Of a stretch of 64,000 bases of DNA, positions 1 to 12,393 are shown one piece after another. Positions within the stretch are counted from its first letter, which is position 1, and each line of letters opens with the position of its first letter. Made by a program: the position numbers and the translations under genes. The notes under the pieces are model-generated. The model saw only the letters and a program-made list of their open reading frames with translations. It did not search any database and was not told the origin of the DNA. This DNA is from Laburnicola sp. R22_1 (lineage: Eukaryota > Ascomycota > Dothideomycetes > Pleosporales > Didymosphaeriaceae): the NCBI GenBank assembly GCA_014281115.1, contig JACONQ010000018.1, positions 744,001-808,000 on the forward strand, read 5' to 3'.

Positions 1-2272
1 AGAATTAGTGCTCTAGCTAGTAACCTTAAATATTATATTTAGTCTCTTTATAAGTAATTTGCAAGATCCTTATATAACATATTTAGCTTGCCCTTAAATA
101 AGTTATAAAGAGGCTAATAGGGCGATTATTCCCTAAAGAAAAGATTAATATTTAGGTTAGTTGTAGAATATTCTATAAGTACCTCTAATTAATTACTATT
201 TACTATATTAGTAAACTCTTAGTATACCTATAGTATTATAGCCTCTGCTAAAATTATAAATATCCAATTATCTATATAGCTAATATAACACGCGTATAAT
301 TCTATAGTTAAGTCTAATATTATTAAACTAAACTATTCTGCGTCTTTAAGAGCTACTTTAGTATAGTTAGACATATTCTATCCTAACTTCTCTTAAAATA
401 ACAATTAATCCTTATAAAAGTTAAGTTTTAGATTATATATAGCAATTTATAGTAACTCTAAGTATGTCTTATACTTTCTTAGATCTACTACTATAAATAT
501 GACCTAGTAGGTCTCTCTATAACCTCTAGTATCTACTAGGTAAACTTTAGCAACTATAGATCTATATATAGTAATATTTGCACTATTTACTACCTCTACT
601 ATAAAGTCTAGTAAGGGTATTACTATTAGATCTTTCTTCTTTGCAAAGTAAGTAGAGATTATATTAAGTTTAGCGCTACTATTAATTAGTGCTTTAACTA
701 ACCCTAAATCCCCTACTATAGTCTACACTATTATTATAGTTAGCCTCTTTAGGTAAAGCATATTATAGAGCTTTCTAAGCTACTTATTTTTTTTATATAT
801 AACAATTGCAGCTAATAAAATAAAGTCTAGTCCTACTAGCTCTTACCTTTTCCCACAAACTCTAATACGTCCTTAGAATAGAAAAATAGGTTTAGATTTT
901 TCTCCTTTTTATAATTAGGGGAAATATAGTCTCTTTTACTATAGTTCTAGTAAGTAACTTTTAAATTATCTTTATCCTTTTCCTTTTATATTAAGCTAGA
1001 CTATTTATAGTCCTTCTACTCTCTTTTACTATATTTAGCTAACTTAGCTAACTCTATAAGGGGTGTTATTAACTTAGGCCTCTCTAATAAGTCCTTAGAC
1101 TTACCTTTGCTCTTAGTAAACCGCCCTTCCTCTTAGTCAAGGTAATTAGCAATCTCTTTTACCTCTATAAGAATTTTTCTATAAAAAGGTAGATAATATA
1201 GAACTTCTTTACGTAGCTTATTATTTATACAAGCTATAAACTTAGCTACCTTATAATACTTATTCTACTCTTTAACCTAATCCTATAAAGGAAGAAGGTA
1301 GTTAAGTAGATTAGTTAGAATTTAATTTGCCCTCTAGTAATAGTTTTTATTACCTTAAATGCCGTCTGTTAGCGTTCTAATAGAGTACCTAGGGCATTAA
1401 GTATTTATTCTATTAACATCTACTAGATAGGGGTATATTTAGAGTCTATCTATTATTATTAGTTATAATGCAACTTAAACTAGCTTTAAAGATCTTTAGA
1501 TAGGTACTATTTACTAAAGGTAACCTTATAATCTTCTATAATAAAGCAAAACGGTGCTTATAAGAAATACAACTTATAATTCTACTTTTACTAGTTATAA
1601 TTATAATAATTCTTATAGATATAAATATATAGTAGGAGTAGTTGCAGCAAAGTACTCTATTTAGCAGCTACTAGAAATAATAAGGCTATAGTGGCCACAT
1701 ATAAAGTACTAGTAAGCTTATTAAAAGCTACTATATTACTAGCTTTATAATATTATTATATATCTTTAATATATTATATTTCCTATTATTCTTATTTTTA
1801 CGCGCCTAATCTTATAATTCTGCAAAATAAGCTACTTTTTTATTAGCTTCTATTATATTTAGCTCTATCTAAGGGCTTGCAAACTCTTAGGACTATTATT
1901 AATTTCTTCTTAGGTAGCCTTCCTAAGTTCCTCTACTTATTCTTCTACCTATCTAACAGCACTAGCTTGCTACTAAGTGTTCCTAAATAGGCTACCTAGC
2001 TTCTAGCTTATAGAGGCAAGGTATCTACTAGATTTATATATTACTATTATAATAGTAAGAATTCTACTACTACCTATAAGAGAGCGATTTTAATATAAGG
2101 GTATTACTAGGGTATCTAATAGTTAATAAGATAGAATAGAATAATATTAGAAAGTAAGTAGTAATAAGATAAACTCTTATCTAAAGTAAGGGGATTTTTA
2201 TCTAAATTTCCACTAGGCCTAAAGGAGACATAAGGTCCCATTTGGCTACCTAAGTAATAAGAAGGTCTTACA
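1..2272 (-). mobile_element. Truncated Ty3/gypsy element, second copy of family G1
   Basis: Bases 1-2272 align almost base for base with 10144-12393, the 5' end (minus-strand sense) of the complete G1 element. The copy holds the gag/protease portion and the 5' LTR; the rest lies beyond the left edge. It is more heavily RIPped than the other copy: most CpG and CpA sites have become TpA, and no open reading frame of note survives. The aspartyl-protease core near 675-690 reads Asn-Ser-Gly, as in the other copy. Confidence 0.85.
2094..2272 (-). repeat. LTR of truncated G1 copy
   Basis: This 179-bp segment matches the G1 LTRs at 5649-5837 and 12243-12393. Its left end reads TATAAGG, a RIPped TGTAAGG, and its right end reads TCTTACA. 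It closes the truncated element on the right. Confidence 0.8.
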
Positions 2273-2404
2273 CTCTAAATCTAACCTAATCTAACCTAAC
2301 CTAGTTACGTAAGACTCTAGCCTAATTATATAAGAGTCTAGCTTAATTTAACTTAGTTTATTATTATTAAAAATATATTTTTAATTAATTATAATAGCTC
2401 TTTA

Positions 2405-2585
2405 TTTCTTCTCTGGGGTTAATCTATAATATTACGTAATCCTAGGCTGGCTATTTAACCAACTACTATATTATATAATTAATAATTTCTTTAATAATAT
2501 TTTTTACTACAATAATAATAATAATAATTATAATAGTAACTAATCTAATTATTTTATTACGCTTCTATAGTTAATCTTCCTTTAC
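2405..2585. repeat. Dispersed repeat, copy of 31605-31790
   Basis: A stretch of about 180 bp containing TATTACGTAATCCTAGG and a run of AATAAT trinucleotides recurs in the same orientation at 31605-31790. Differences are mostly C/T and G/A, as RIP would give. No coding content or element termini were recognised. Confidence 0.7.
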
Positions 2586-3263
2586 AACTAGCGAGCTATA
2601 TACTACGTCCTAGGATCTTACTACTGCTTATCTTCTCTATACTTCCCTTACTACTACTTATTTTTATTTTTATTGCGCTACTACTCTTACTCCTTAATAT
2701 TCTTATACGCCTATAAAATTATAACTACTACTAGAAGCTTTTCTTACTATAGCTACGCGCGCGCGCTCTAGTAATATATAAGGAATATTCTCTTCTTTTT
2801 TAATAGTCGCCTACTACTATATCTTAGTCTATTCTCTAGCCTTACTAATAATATAATAATAAGAAGCTATTATTATTATATAAATATTACTATATTATTA
2901 CTTAGGCCTTTATATAAAAGGATAGCCTTATACTTAAGAATCTAGAGTTATATAAAAATAGTATATAGCCTAAATAGATTATTAGTTATAACTTCTAGAA
3001 TAGTGTAATTAATCTAGTTTATTAGTAGGCCTACCTTAACTATATCTTATAGTAGGTAGGCTAGATAGCTAATATTACCTAGCTAGTTATCTATACTAGT
3101 TTTAAATTCTCTAGCAACTATCTAACCGCAGGTATTAGACAACTTAATCTTAGGACGCTAAAAAGCTAGCTTACTATATATATTAAAAAGTTAAATTTAA
3201 AAGACTTAACATTATATATATTAAAGGGAAAGAATTTTTAAACGTTATAGATATTATAAGAGC

Positions 3264-3575
3264 AGGCAGACTTATATAATATATATATAGCAAACTATAG
3301 TTATAACTCTATACTCTACTATAGCTCTCTAATAGTTTACTAGTTAAGAAATAATATATAACTTAGTTATACTAAATAGTAAACTATCTATTAACTACTA
3401 TTAATAATACTATTGTGCAAAACACTAATAATAAAGTTATTATAATTTTATATATATTTTGTTACTACTACTATGTGCTAGGTACTAGGTTATAGTGCCT
3501 TCTATTTTACTTCTCTTTATATATAGTGCGGACTTAATCTTAGTTAGAATCTCTACACAACAAAGATCTTTAATA
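3264..3575. repeat. LTR-like repeat family L, RIPped copy
   Basis: Read in reverse complement, this segment aligns from its AAGATCTT end (3573) through to AGTCTGCCT (about 3264) with 36046-36436. The 36-kb copy is the unmutated version, and nearly all differences are C-to-T or G-to-A. Other copies lie at 34086-34343 and 39487-39753. The unit starts TG/ends CA and includes a TATA box, so a solo LTR is the best guess; no target duplication was found here. Confidence 0.65.
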
Positions 3576-4798
3576 ATAGCTATTTATTATAGACTAAAGT
3601 CGGCTTACTAAATATCTTTTTTAATCTATTTTTTTAGTTTAAGGTTAAAGTAGATTAAGATAGAAGGTTATTTTATACTACTATATATAGCACCTAATTT
3701 TAATTAAAGACTAATCTTAAATATTTAGTAATATAATAATCGTTCAAATCTACTTACACCCCTAATACCTATAAGCTTTTAGTTCTTATATAAAGTTTAC
3801 TTAATATATTCTATTAGTAGCCTAAATAGATTAGTCTGCTAGATAGTTATTGCTAAGACTACAACACTTTACTATAAATTATAATATCTTAATAACACAA
3901 CGCGTTATTATCTAATTAAGAAGGCAGAATTAAGTTTACCCTTTACACCTATTAGAATAAGCAAATTTTAAGCCTATAACGTACTACTATAGTATATAAT
4001 ATCCTAAAGTCTATACTAAGTAATTAAATTAATAAAATTATCACCTAAGCAGATATATAATTAGGCATAGCAAAGCTTACTATAACTAAAGAGCAGACGC
4101 TTATATAGTATATTCTTAACTTATATTCGCAAGAATTTGCACCCCAACTAGGTAAGATAGAAGATATAGCTAATAAACTACTAGCTGCGTAGTATAAAGA
4201 CTCTATAGGATAATACTAGGCTTAGCGCTTTGTAAAGCGCGTACCTAAGCTTAAAATAGCTTTTAATTAAGTAAAGAACTAATAAAAGATATAATAAAAA
4301 GACCTAGAGGTTATAAACGCGTGGTTTTAGTTAGTAAAGGATATAAATGCTAAGTATAGAGTGTAGAATAAAGACATCTATAACTTTAATAAGACAGGCT
4401 TCTAGATAGGAGTTATTAGCTTAATAAAGGTTATAACTAGTTTAGAAAAATATTCTTAACCTATGCTTATTTAGCTAGGCAACTATAAGTAGGTTATAGT
4501 AATTTAGAGTATTTGTGCTACTAAGTATACTATTCTACTCTTTATTATCTATAAAGGGCAAGTCTATATCTTAGTGTAGTATAAGGAGACTAGTATTCCC
4601 TGTAATTAGAAGCTCTTAGTCTCTAAGACTAGCTAGACTAATAATAAGCTTAGAGTTGTATAGTTAAAGCACTTTAACATATATACAAGACCGCGCATAG
4701 TAGGGTTATAAAGATTACTTATTTTAGACAGCTATAAGAGCTACTACTCCTAGAATTTTAAGAATTATTACCTAGAATAAAAGATTCTAATACTCTAT

Positions 4799-5434
4799 TA
4801 TTATTAACGTTTCTATTGCTTCTAAATTTTCTATAGAGTAAATATAGCCATAGGCAAATTGTATAGGTAGATAAGGGGCACTTTCTCCTAGTAAAAAAAG
4901 TCCTTTAAAGGAGGTTAAGAATAAACTAATACTAGTGGCCTATTATTTGTCCAAAGCGTAAATTGAAATTTCCCACAAAGTTTTTTCTAAATTAGAAGAT
5001 AGTAATATGCCTTAATTATCTTTTTCGTCCTATAAGTTTAATCTTAATAACTTATTAAGACTAGTAACTAATTAAAGATTTCTTAATTATTAAAGGTACT
5101 TGCTAATAGCTTTTTTATCCTATAAGTTTAATCTAGTAACCTAGTTAAGACTAGCTTAAATAGTTAGAAATTTCTTAATTATTAGAGATACTAGCTTATT
5201 TAGGCTACTTTTCTTCTTATCTACAAAGACTAGTTTTTTGGTGTTTAAAAACTAGAGGGGGGAGAGGGCGAGATTTAAACTTACTAAGGAGTCTAAGTTT
5301 TCGCTTATTTCTAGACTAAAATTCTCGCTTATAGACCCTCACTACAGCGTAGATTTACCATCTAGACTTCTACTATACTTTAGACAATCTTACGCCTATA
5401 TCTACTATAATACGTCCCTCTACTAATACTCTAT
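4799..5434. mobile_element. 636-bp insertion in P1, possibly tRNA-derived SINE
   Basis: Comparison with P2 shows that 4799-5434 is extra DNA. The 12-bp word CTAATACTCTAT stands at both 4787-4798 and 5423-5434 and is single in P2, so it is a target duplication. There are no terminal inverted repeats. On the minus strand a stretch near 5255-5275 reads GTTTAAATCTCGCC, close to a RIPped pol III B box. A complementary GCGAGA lies about 50 bases upstream, as in a tRNA acceptor stem. An 87-90-bp unit beginning CCTATAAGTTTAATCT is tandemly doubled (about 5029-5205). The insertion is certain; the SINE call is an inference. Confidence 0.6.
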
Positions 5435-5648
5435 ATACTAGCGTACTTATCTTATATTCTCTAGCTACTTAATATAGTCTATTTTACGCTACTAAAGCTA
5501 AAGTACTTCTAGCGTATATTGAACTTAGTACGCTAACGCGTCTTTTATATTAATAAAGAGGGCTTTCTACTAGCCTTTTATAATGTGTTTTTTAATATAT
5601 TTATACTAGAAAACTATAAGAAAACCTTTAAGACCTCTAAACTTATTC

Positions 5649-5837
5649 TATAAGGACGCCACTAGGACGCCTAATAGTTAATAAGACAGAATAGGATAAT
5701 ATTAGAAGGTGAGTGGTAATGAGACGAATCGCTACCTACTCTTATCTAAAGTAAGGGGGTTTTTATCTAAATTCCCACTAGGCCCAAAGGAGACATAAGT
5801 TTCCATTTGGTCACCTAAGCGATAAGGAGGCCTTACA
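5649..5837 (-). repeat. G1 3' LTR
   Basis: This 189-bp LTR runs from TATAAGGACGCC (RIPped TGTAAGG) to GAGGCCTTACA. It is 38 bp longer than its partner at 12243-12393, mainly because of a deletion of roughly 36 bp in the partner. Confidence 0.9.
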
Positions 5838-7359
5838 GTATCCCCCTTCTAGGATTAACTTAACCTAGGTTGCCCTAAGAGATTAAAATATGCAATATTC
5901 TATTATCTTTGCTTAAAAAGTAAATAATCGCCAGTCTTATAACTGTATAGTAATAATTATTGTTGTGTTGGGCACTATTACGCTATTAAGATGCTCTAGG
6001 GCACCTAACTAATTTGGGAGCTAAAGGTGCTATTAAGCGAGGCTTGGCGTAGTTGTTTTGGTTTTTGCCTACTCTTATACTACTCTTACTTCTCGCGCCT
6101 TTACTAGTTAATTTAGTATGTACTATTCTACTCTTATTGTTCTAATGCATTCTAATGTCCCTTTCTATAGTAAGATGGCCCTTAAAAAGATGCTCGCTGT
6201 ATAGTAGGCAGAGTTAGCTTATAACTAACCTACTAGTGCTAATTTGTGTGTTTATTGCGTTAAACTTATCTATAAGGGAAATCTACTCTACACATACCAC
6301 TTTCTAAATACTAAACTCGTCCTATTAATTTAAATTAATAGTGTTTAGCTGTCTAGATGTAGTAATTACTTAATTTAGAATAAATACTACCTTATAGTAA
6401 TATATATCTATATTAGGCGCCATTATGCTACTAACTAAGATAATATAGTGCCCTATTAATTTTAACGCTAAGCTTAATAGTCTTGTGGCTACTTAGACTC
6501 TTCTTTATAGTAGTAATTCTAATAAGAATAAGGAATATATCTATAAGGCTACTAAGAGGCTTATAAACTGTATTAAGTAGGTGTAGTTGTTCTTATAGCG
6601 CTTTCTATTAACTAATTACTTCTTAGCTTGTTTAAGCCCTACGCACAGAATCTCTGTGTCTATAATAGTAGCAATGTTTATTAATTAACCTATTGCTTTA
6701 CTAAGAAGCGCGCTTATACTAATATAGAGCGCGAGACTAAGCAATATTACTATAAGAAGGCTATTAACTGCGCAACCTATAAGGGTGGGACTCCAAAGCG
6801 AGACAAGGTCTATAATTTTATCTTTTGTCCTATTCTATTATATACTAACGCAGTTGTAGAATACATATAGACTAACGCGTTATTAGGAGTCTGTTAGGAC
6901 TTAAATAGCGCCTTCTGGCGGGCGGCGACGCTCTAAAATATCTCAAACCCAGAATCTTAGAATATTCTCTTCTTTTAGCTCTGAGTAAAGTGTAATGTGC
7001 TCTTATGGTCCTTTATAGTCCTTTTTAACTAACCCCTAGAGATACTATAATCTTTCTAAGTTAATATTGCCTTTGTAATATCTTATGCTATTAAACACCT
7101 CTATAATTATAGTAAAAAAACTCTCTATAGGGAAAAATAGGTAAAGGTAGCAAGTGTACTTCCTATAGTAATTCTCTAACTATATAGTTAACCTAAGTCT
7201 AATCTCTTATCTATAGGAGAAAGGAATTAAAATTCCCTATTAAAATTTCCTAAGGAGGTTCTTTTATCCCCCTTCTGCAGTCGTTCGATCCAAACGAGAG
7301 TCTCTTTACTAGCATCCTAGAATATTCTTCTTTTTTTAGAATTCTTTAATAGCGTTAGC

Positions 7360-10300
7360 ACTTAGATTAGTGCCTGGCTTCTATGAGTTTTCTTCTTCTA
7401 AGTAACCTTCCTATTTAATAAGGTATTCCTAGGTTCTAACTAATAACTGCCTACTCTCTAGCACCTTCTCTATATAGTATACGTTATTGTCGAACGTACG
7501 TAGGGTGTCTATAATAGGACCTACTTAAGACTTAATAGCTCCCCTTTATTTATATAGCTCTAATAATAATATATAAAAGACTAGGTGTACGTTTAATTTT
7601 GGAAAGTTAACTCTATAGGCTCCTTTCCCCACAGAGTACTTAACTGTGCCTAGTCTAATAAACTTCTAATTAAGTTTGCGCTTAGGTTAAGTAAAGTTTA
7701 GATGTCTAGTAGATATAAATACTTAATCCCCTAGTTTAAGACTAAGGTGCTTCCTCTTTTTATTAGCGTATTTCTTCTAGTACTTATTTGCCACTATAAT
7801 CTTTATTCTATATTAAGCCTATAGTGCGATAACTCTTACTATAATTAACGTGCCTAGTGGCGATTCTCTGTCGTTAAGCAGCATTTTAGGCCATTCTGGC
7901 GTATAAGGATCCGCTCTATAGTATGCGTAAAAAGGAGTTACTCTAGTTACTACGTTTACGCTATTGTTATACGCAAATTCTGTAATTAGTAACTATCTTG
8001 CCTAGTCATCCTATTCTAGGCAGTAAAAACACTAAAGATACTACTTAAGCGTCTAATTTTGCCTTTTAGTTTGCCCGTCTATTTGCGGGTAATAGGCTAA
8101 TAATAACACTCTTATAGTGTTAAGGTAATATTAAAAAGAGTCCTAATAGCGAGAGTTTATTATTAGACCTCTATCTAATACAATCGTCTTAGGAGTGCTA
8201 TGTAACCTAACAATATTCTAAATCCAGGCTTCCGCTAAGTCCTTTGCGTCCTAATCTGTTCTAGTAGGTATATAATAAGCTATCTTTGTTAGACAGTCCA
8301 CTATTACTAGAATAGCATTATAGACTTAACTAAGTGTTTAGCTAGGGGGTAAGTCTACAATAAAATCTAAGGTAACGTCCTCCTAAGGGCTATTTAGCAC
8401 AGGTAAAGGATTTAAAAGACTATATAGTTAGTGTTAAGGTGCGATAGATATTCTACACTTTAAATAGTTATAATAGTAGTTCTTAACTTCGCGTTATATT
8501 CCTTTCTATTAAGAATGCCTTCTTAACTTCTCTAACATCCTCTTTGCCTCAAAATGCCCACCCATAGGACTATTATAGCACGTCTAGAGGGCCTTTGCCT
8601 TCTCCACACTTGTTGTAAGCACTTTAATTTTGTTCTGCTCTATTATGCCTTCTTCTAATAACTCTTTGCCTAACTATTAGGGCTAAGGTTCTTCTAGAGC
8701 CTTAACTTTATCCTTAGTCTCTAAGTTAGATTTAGAGCTACTATCTATTAATAATATTAGCTCTTCTGTAATTGCTCTTCTAGATTCGCGCCTTCTTAAC
8801 CGCCTTTGTCCCTAGGGTGCTGCTTGCTATGATCTTATAATCGTACTAATTAATTAGGTAGTTAGTTTATTAAAAGCATTTCTACTTAATAATGTTTCTA
8901 AAGACTCTATATAAGCCCTGTTTTTTTTCTCTACTAGGTGTTGCGTCTCGCTTATATAGTTAGGGCGTCTTAATAGTCTATCTACTAGGTTTTCCCTTCC
9001 TGGCTAGTAGATAATAATAAAATTATACTCTGCTAGCCTCTTATAGATTCTAACCTACTAGTCGTTTAATTTCTTTATGTCTATAAATTATCGCAAGTTA
9101 TTATAATCTATAAGAATAATAAATAGAATACTTAACAAGTAGTATTGCTAATATGTAATACTTCTATTAATAGCTAGCAATTTCTTATTATATGTATTAT
9201 ATTAAAGTTGTGTGCTATCTAGCTTCCGTAAAAAGAAACTAATAGGTCGCTATTGCGAGGTTCTGTTGGATTTGGGTACGTTCTAGCTTAATATGCCAAA
9301 TATTGCGCTACCTAAGATATCTACCTTAAGTCTTATCTCTCTATTAGACTTAAAGTGTACTAATATAGGCACTACTATAAATGCGGCCTTTAACTCTTTA
9401 AAAGCTACTCTTGCCTACGTATCTAGGTGTAAAGGTTAGCGTTCCTTCCTTCTTTAAGCTTGCCTACCCCAGGCAGCACCAGACTCCTTCTAAGTAAGTT
9501 TAGTAAGAGGTAGAGCCACTCTTAAAAACCCTATAATAAATATCTAGTAATAATTTATAAAACTAATAAACACTCTAATATCGCGCACTATCTTAGAGAG
9601 TGGCCACTTTGTAATTGTTTTTACATAGTCTTTGTGCACCCTAACTCTCTTTTAGCTAATAATGTAGTCTAGGTACTCTGTCTCTTCCTAATAAAACTCG
9701 CACTTGCTAAGTTTAATATATAGTTTGGCCTTACTTAGCCTTTAGAGGACTTCTTTTATATATTATTTATATTTCTCTTTTGTATTAGAGAAGATAAGTA
9801 TATTATCCAAATAAATAATATACGTTACATTAATTAGTCCTACTAGGACTTTATTAATATACTTCTAGAATTGTGCCAAAGCATTAGTTAAACTAAACGG
9901 CATTACTAAGTACTTAAAGTGTCCGTACTTTGTACAAAAAAGCTGTCTTCTATTTATTATCTTTCTTAATTCTTATTCTATAATATGCCTCTTAGATATT
10001 AAGCTTAGTAAAGAACTTCGCTTTTGCCAATCTTTCTAAGGACTTAGTAATTAAGGGTAACGCATAATAATTCTTCATAGTAATTTTATTAAGGCCGCGA
10101 TAATCTACGCATGGTCTTAATATACTATCCTTCTTCTTCGCGAATAGAATTAGTGCTCTAGCTAGTATCCTTAAATATTATATTTAGTCTCTTTGCAAGT
10201 AATCTGCGATATACTTACGCAAGACACTTAGCTCGCCCTTAGACAAGTTATAGAGGGGCTAATGGGGTAGTTATTCTCTAGAAAAAAAAATTAATACTTA

Positions 10301-12235
10301 GGTTAGTTGCAGAGTGTTCTATAAGCACCTCTAATTAATTACTATTTACTATATTAGCAAACTCTTAGTATACCTATAATATTATAGCCTTTACTAAGAT
10401 TACAGACGTTCTATTGTCTATATGGCCAATATAACACGTGTATAATTCTATAGTTAAGTCTAACATTGTTAAACTAAACTATTCCGCGTCTTTAAGGGCC
10501 ACTTTGACATAGTTAGGCACATTCTGCCCTAACTTTCCTTAGAACAATAATTAACCTATGCGAAAGTTAAGTTTTGGATTATATATAGCAATCCATAGTA
10601 ATCCTAAGTATATCTCGTACTTCCTTAGGTCTACTACTATAAATAGAACCTAGTAAGTCTCTCTATAACCTCTGGCATCTACTAGGTATACTTTAGCAAC
10701 TACAGATCTATATATAGTAATATTTACACTATTTGCCGTCTCTACTATAAAGTCTAGTAAGAATATTACTATTAGATCTCTCTTCTTCGCAAAGCGAGCA
10801 GAGATTATATTAAGTTTAGCGCCACTATTAACTAGTACCTTAACTAAGCCTAAATCCCCTACTATAGCCTGCACTATTATTGTAGTTGGCCTCTTTAGGT
10901 AAAGCACGTTATAGAGCTTTCTAAGCTGCTTATTCTTCTTATACTTAACAATTGCGGCCAATAGAATGGAGTCTAGTTCCGCTAGCGCTTGCCTTTTCCC
11001 ATAGACTCTAATGCGTCCTTAGGATAGAAAGGTAGGTCTGGATTTCTCTTCTTCTTACAATTAGAGGAGACGTGGACTCTCTTACTATAGTTCTAGCAAG
11101 TAACTTTTAAATTATCTTTATTCTTTTCCTTCTATATTAAGGTAGACTGTTTATAGTCCTTACGCTCCTTTCTGCTATATTTGGCCAGCCTAGCTAACTT
11201 AGCGGGGGGCGTTATTAACTTAGGCCTCTTTAATAAGTCCTTAGACTTATCTTTACTCTTAGCAGACTGCCTTTCCTCTTAGTAAAGGCGATTGGCAATT
11301 TCTTCTACCTCTATAAGGGTTTCCCTCTAAAAAGGTGGGAAATGTAGAACTTTTCTGCGTAGCTTATTATCTATAGAAGCTATGAATTTAGCTACCCTAT
11401 AATACTTATTCTGCTCCTTAATTTTATCCCATAAAGGGAGAAGGTGATTAAGTAAGTCTGTTAGAGACTGGCCTGCCCTTTAACGGTAGTTCTTTATCGC
11501 CTTAAACGCCGTCTGCTGGCGTTCTAATAGAGTGCCTAGGGTATTAAGCATTTGTTCTATTAACGTCTGCTAGGCAGGAGCCTATTTAGAGTCTGTCTAT
11601 TATTATTAATTAGAATATAACTCGAATTAACTTTAAAGGTTCTTAGACAGATACTATCTACTAAAGGTAACCTTATAATCTTCTATAATAAAGCAAGAAG
11701 GTGCTTACGAAAAATAAAACTCGCAATTTCGCTTTTATTAGTTATAATCGCGATAGCTCTTGCAGTTATAAGTGTGTAGTAGGGGTAGTTATAGCAAGGT
11801 ACTTTGTTTAGTAGCTACTAGGGATAATAAGGCTATAGTGGCCATATATAGAGTACTAGTAAGCTTATTAAGAGCTGCTATATCGCTAGCTTTGTATTAT
11901 TATTAAATATTCTTAATATATTGTATTTCCTATTATTCCTATTTCTTACGCGCCTAGTTCTGTAGTTCTATAAGATAAGCCGTCCTTTTATTAGCTTCTA
12001 TTGTATTTAGCTTCTTCTAAGAGGCTCGTAAACCCTTAGGGCCATTATTAATTTCTTATTAGATAGCCGCCCCAAGTTTTTCTACTTGTTCTCCTATCTG
12101 CCTAATAGCACCAGCTTGCTGCCAAGTGTTCCTAGATAGGCCGCCTAGCTCCTAGCGCGCGGAAGCAAGGCGTCTACTAGGTCCACATATTGCTACTATC
12201 GTGGCGAGAATTCTACCGCTGCCTGTAAGAGAGCG
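7360..12235 (-). pseudogene. G1 gag-pol polyprotein, RIP-inactivated
   Basis: Reading right to left: a likely CCHC knuckle near 11040-11100; a retropepsin core at about 10790-10840 in which the catalytic Asp of the DSG triad is Asn (codon 10827-10829, AAT); reverse transcriptase around 9760-9960, with the family motif reading YLDNILIFS for YLDDILIFS; integrase over about 7900-8700; and a chromodomain at about 7411-7488 (VYYIEKVLESR, then EYLIK). The longest surviving open stretch is 10650-10961, the protease. Stops are scattered through the rest. The chromodomain places it with chromoviruses. The DSG-to-NSG and DD-to-DN changes are G-to-A, as RIP gives. Confidence 0.85.
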
Positions 12236-12242
12236 ATTTAAA

Positions 12243-12393
12243 TGTAAGGACGCCACTAGGACGCCTAATAGTTAATGAGACAAATCGCTATCCGCTCTTA
12301 TCTAAAGTGAGGGGGTTTTTATCTAAACTTCCGTTAGGCCCAAAGAAGACATAAGTCCCCATTTAGCCACCTAAGCGACAAGGAGGCCTTATA
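12243..12393 (-). repeat. G1 5' LTR
   Basis: This 151-bp LTR begins TGTAAGGACGCC on the plus strand and ends GAGGCCTTATA. On the minus strand it is followed within 2-3 bases by AAATCGCTCTCTTAC, where a primer-binding site should be. This does not start TGG as tRNA-type sites do. Confidence 0.88.

Larger units (their letters stand above)
2273..3803. other. AT-rich RIPped DNA with dispersed repeats, no gene
   Basis: No intact coding region is visible. The stretch begins with short CTAACCTAA-type repeats (2279-2370) like those at 16990-17190 and 39190-39345. It then holds two dispersed repeats annotated separately (2405-2585 and 3264-3575). The part between about 2900 and 3260 reads open on the plus strand if TAG/TAA are read as former Gln codons, so an unrecognised gene or element relic is possible. 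Confidence 0.6.
5649..12393 (-). mobile_element. Complete Ty3/gypsy chromovirus G1
   Basis: The element is 6745 bp long and its LTRs (5649-5837 and 12243-12393) are flanked by a perfect 5-bp duplication TATTC (5644-5648, 12394-12398). On the minus strand a polypurine tract AGAAGGGGGA abuts the 3' LTR (5838-5850). Gag, protease, reverse transcriptase, integrase and a C-terminal chromodomain follow in order from right to left. It sits inside P1 at a point that can be read exactly from the P2 copy. The interior is only moderately RIPped compared with the truncated copy at 1-2272. Confidence 0.93.

Noticed and set aside
5250..5320. A functional tRNA gene on the minus strand
   Set aside because: Only a B-box-like word and an acceptor-like pairing are present; anticodon arm and A box are not credible, so at most a tRNA-derived element.
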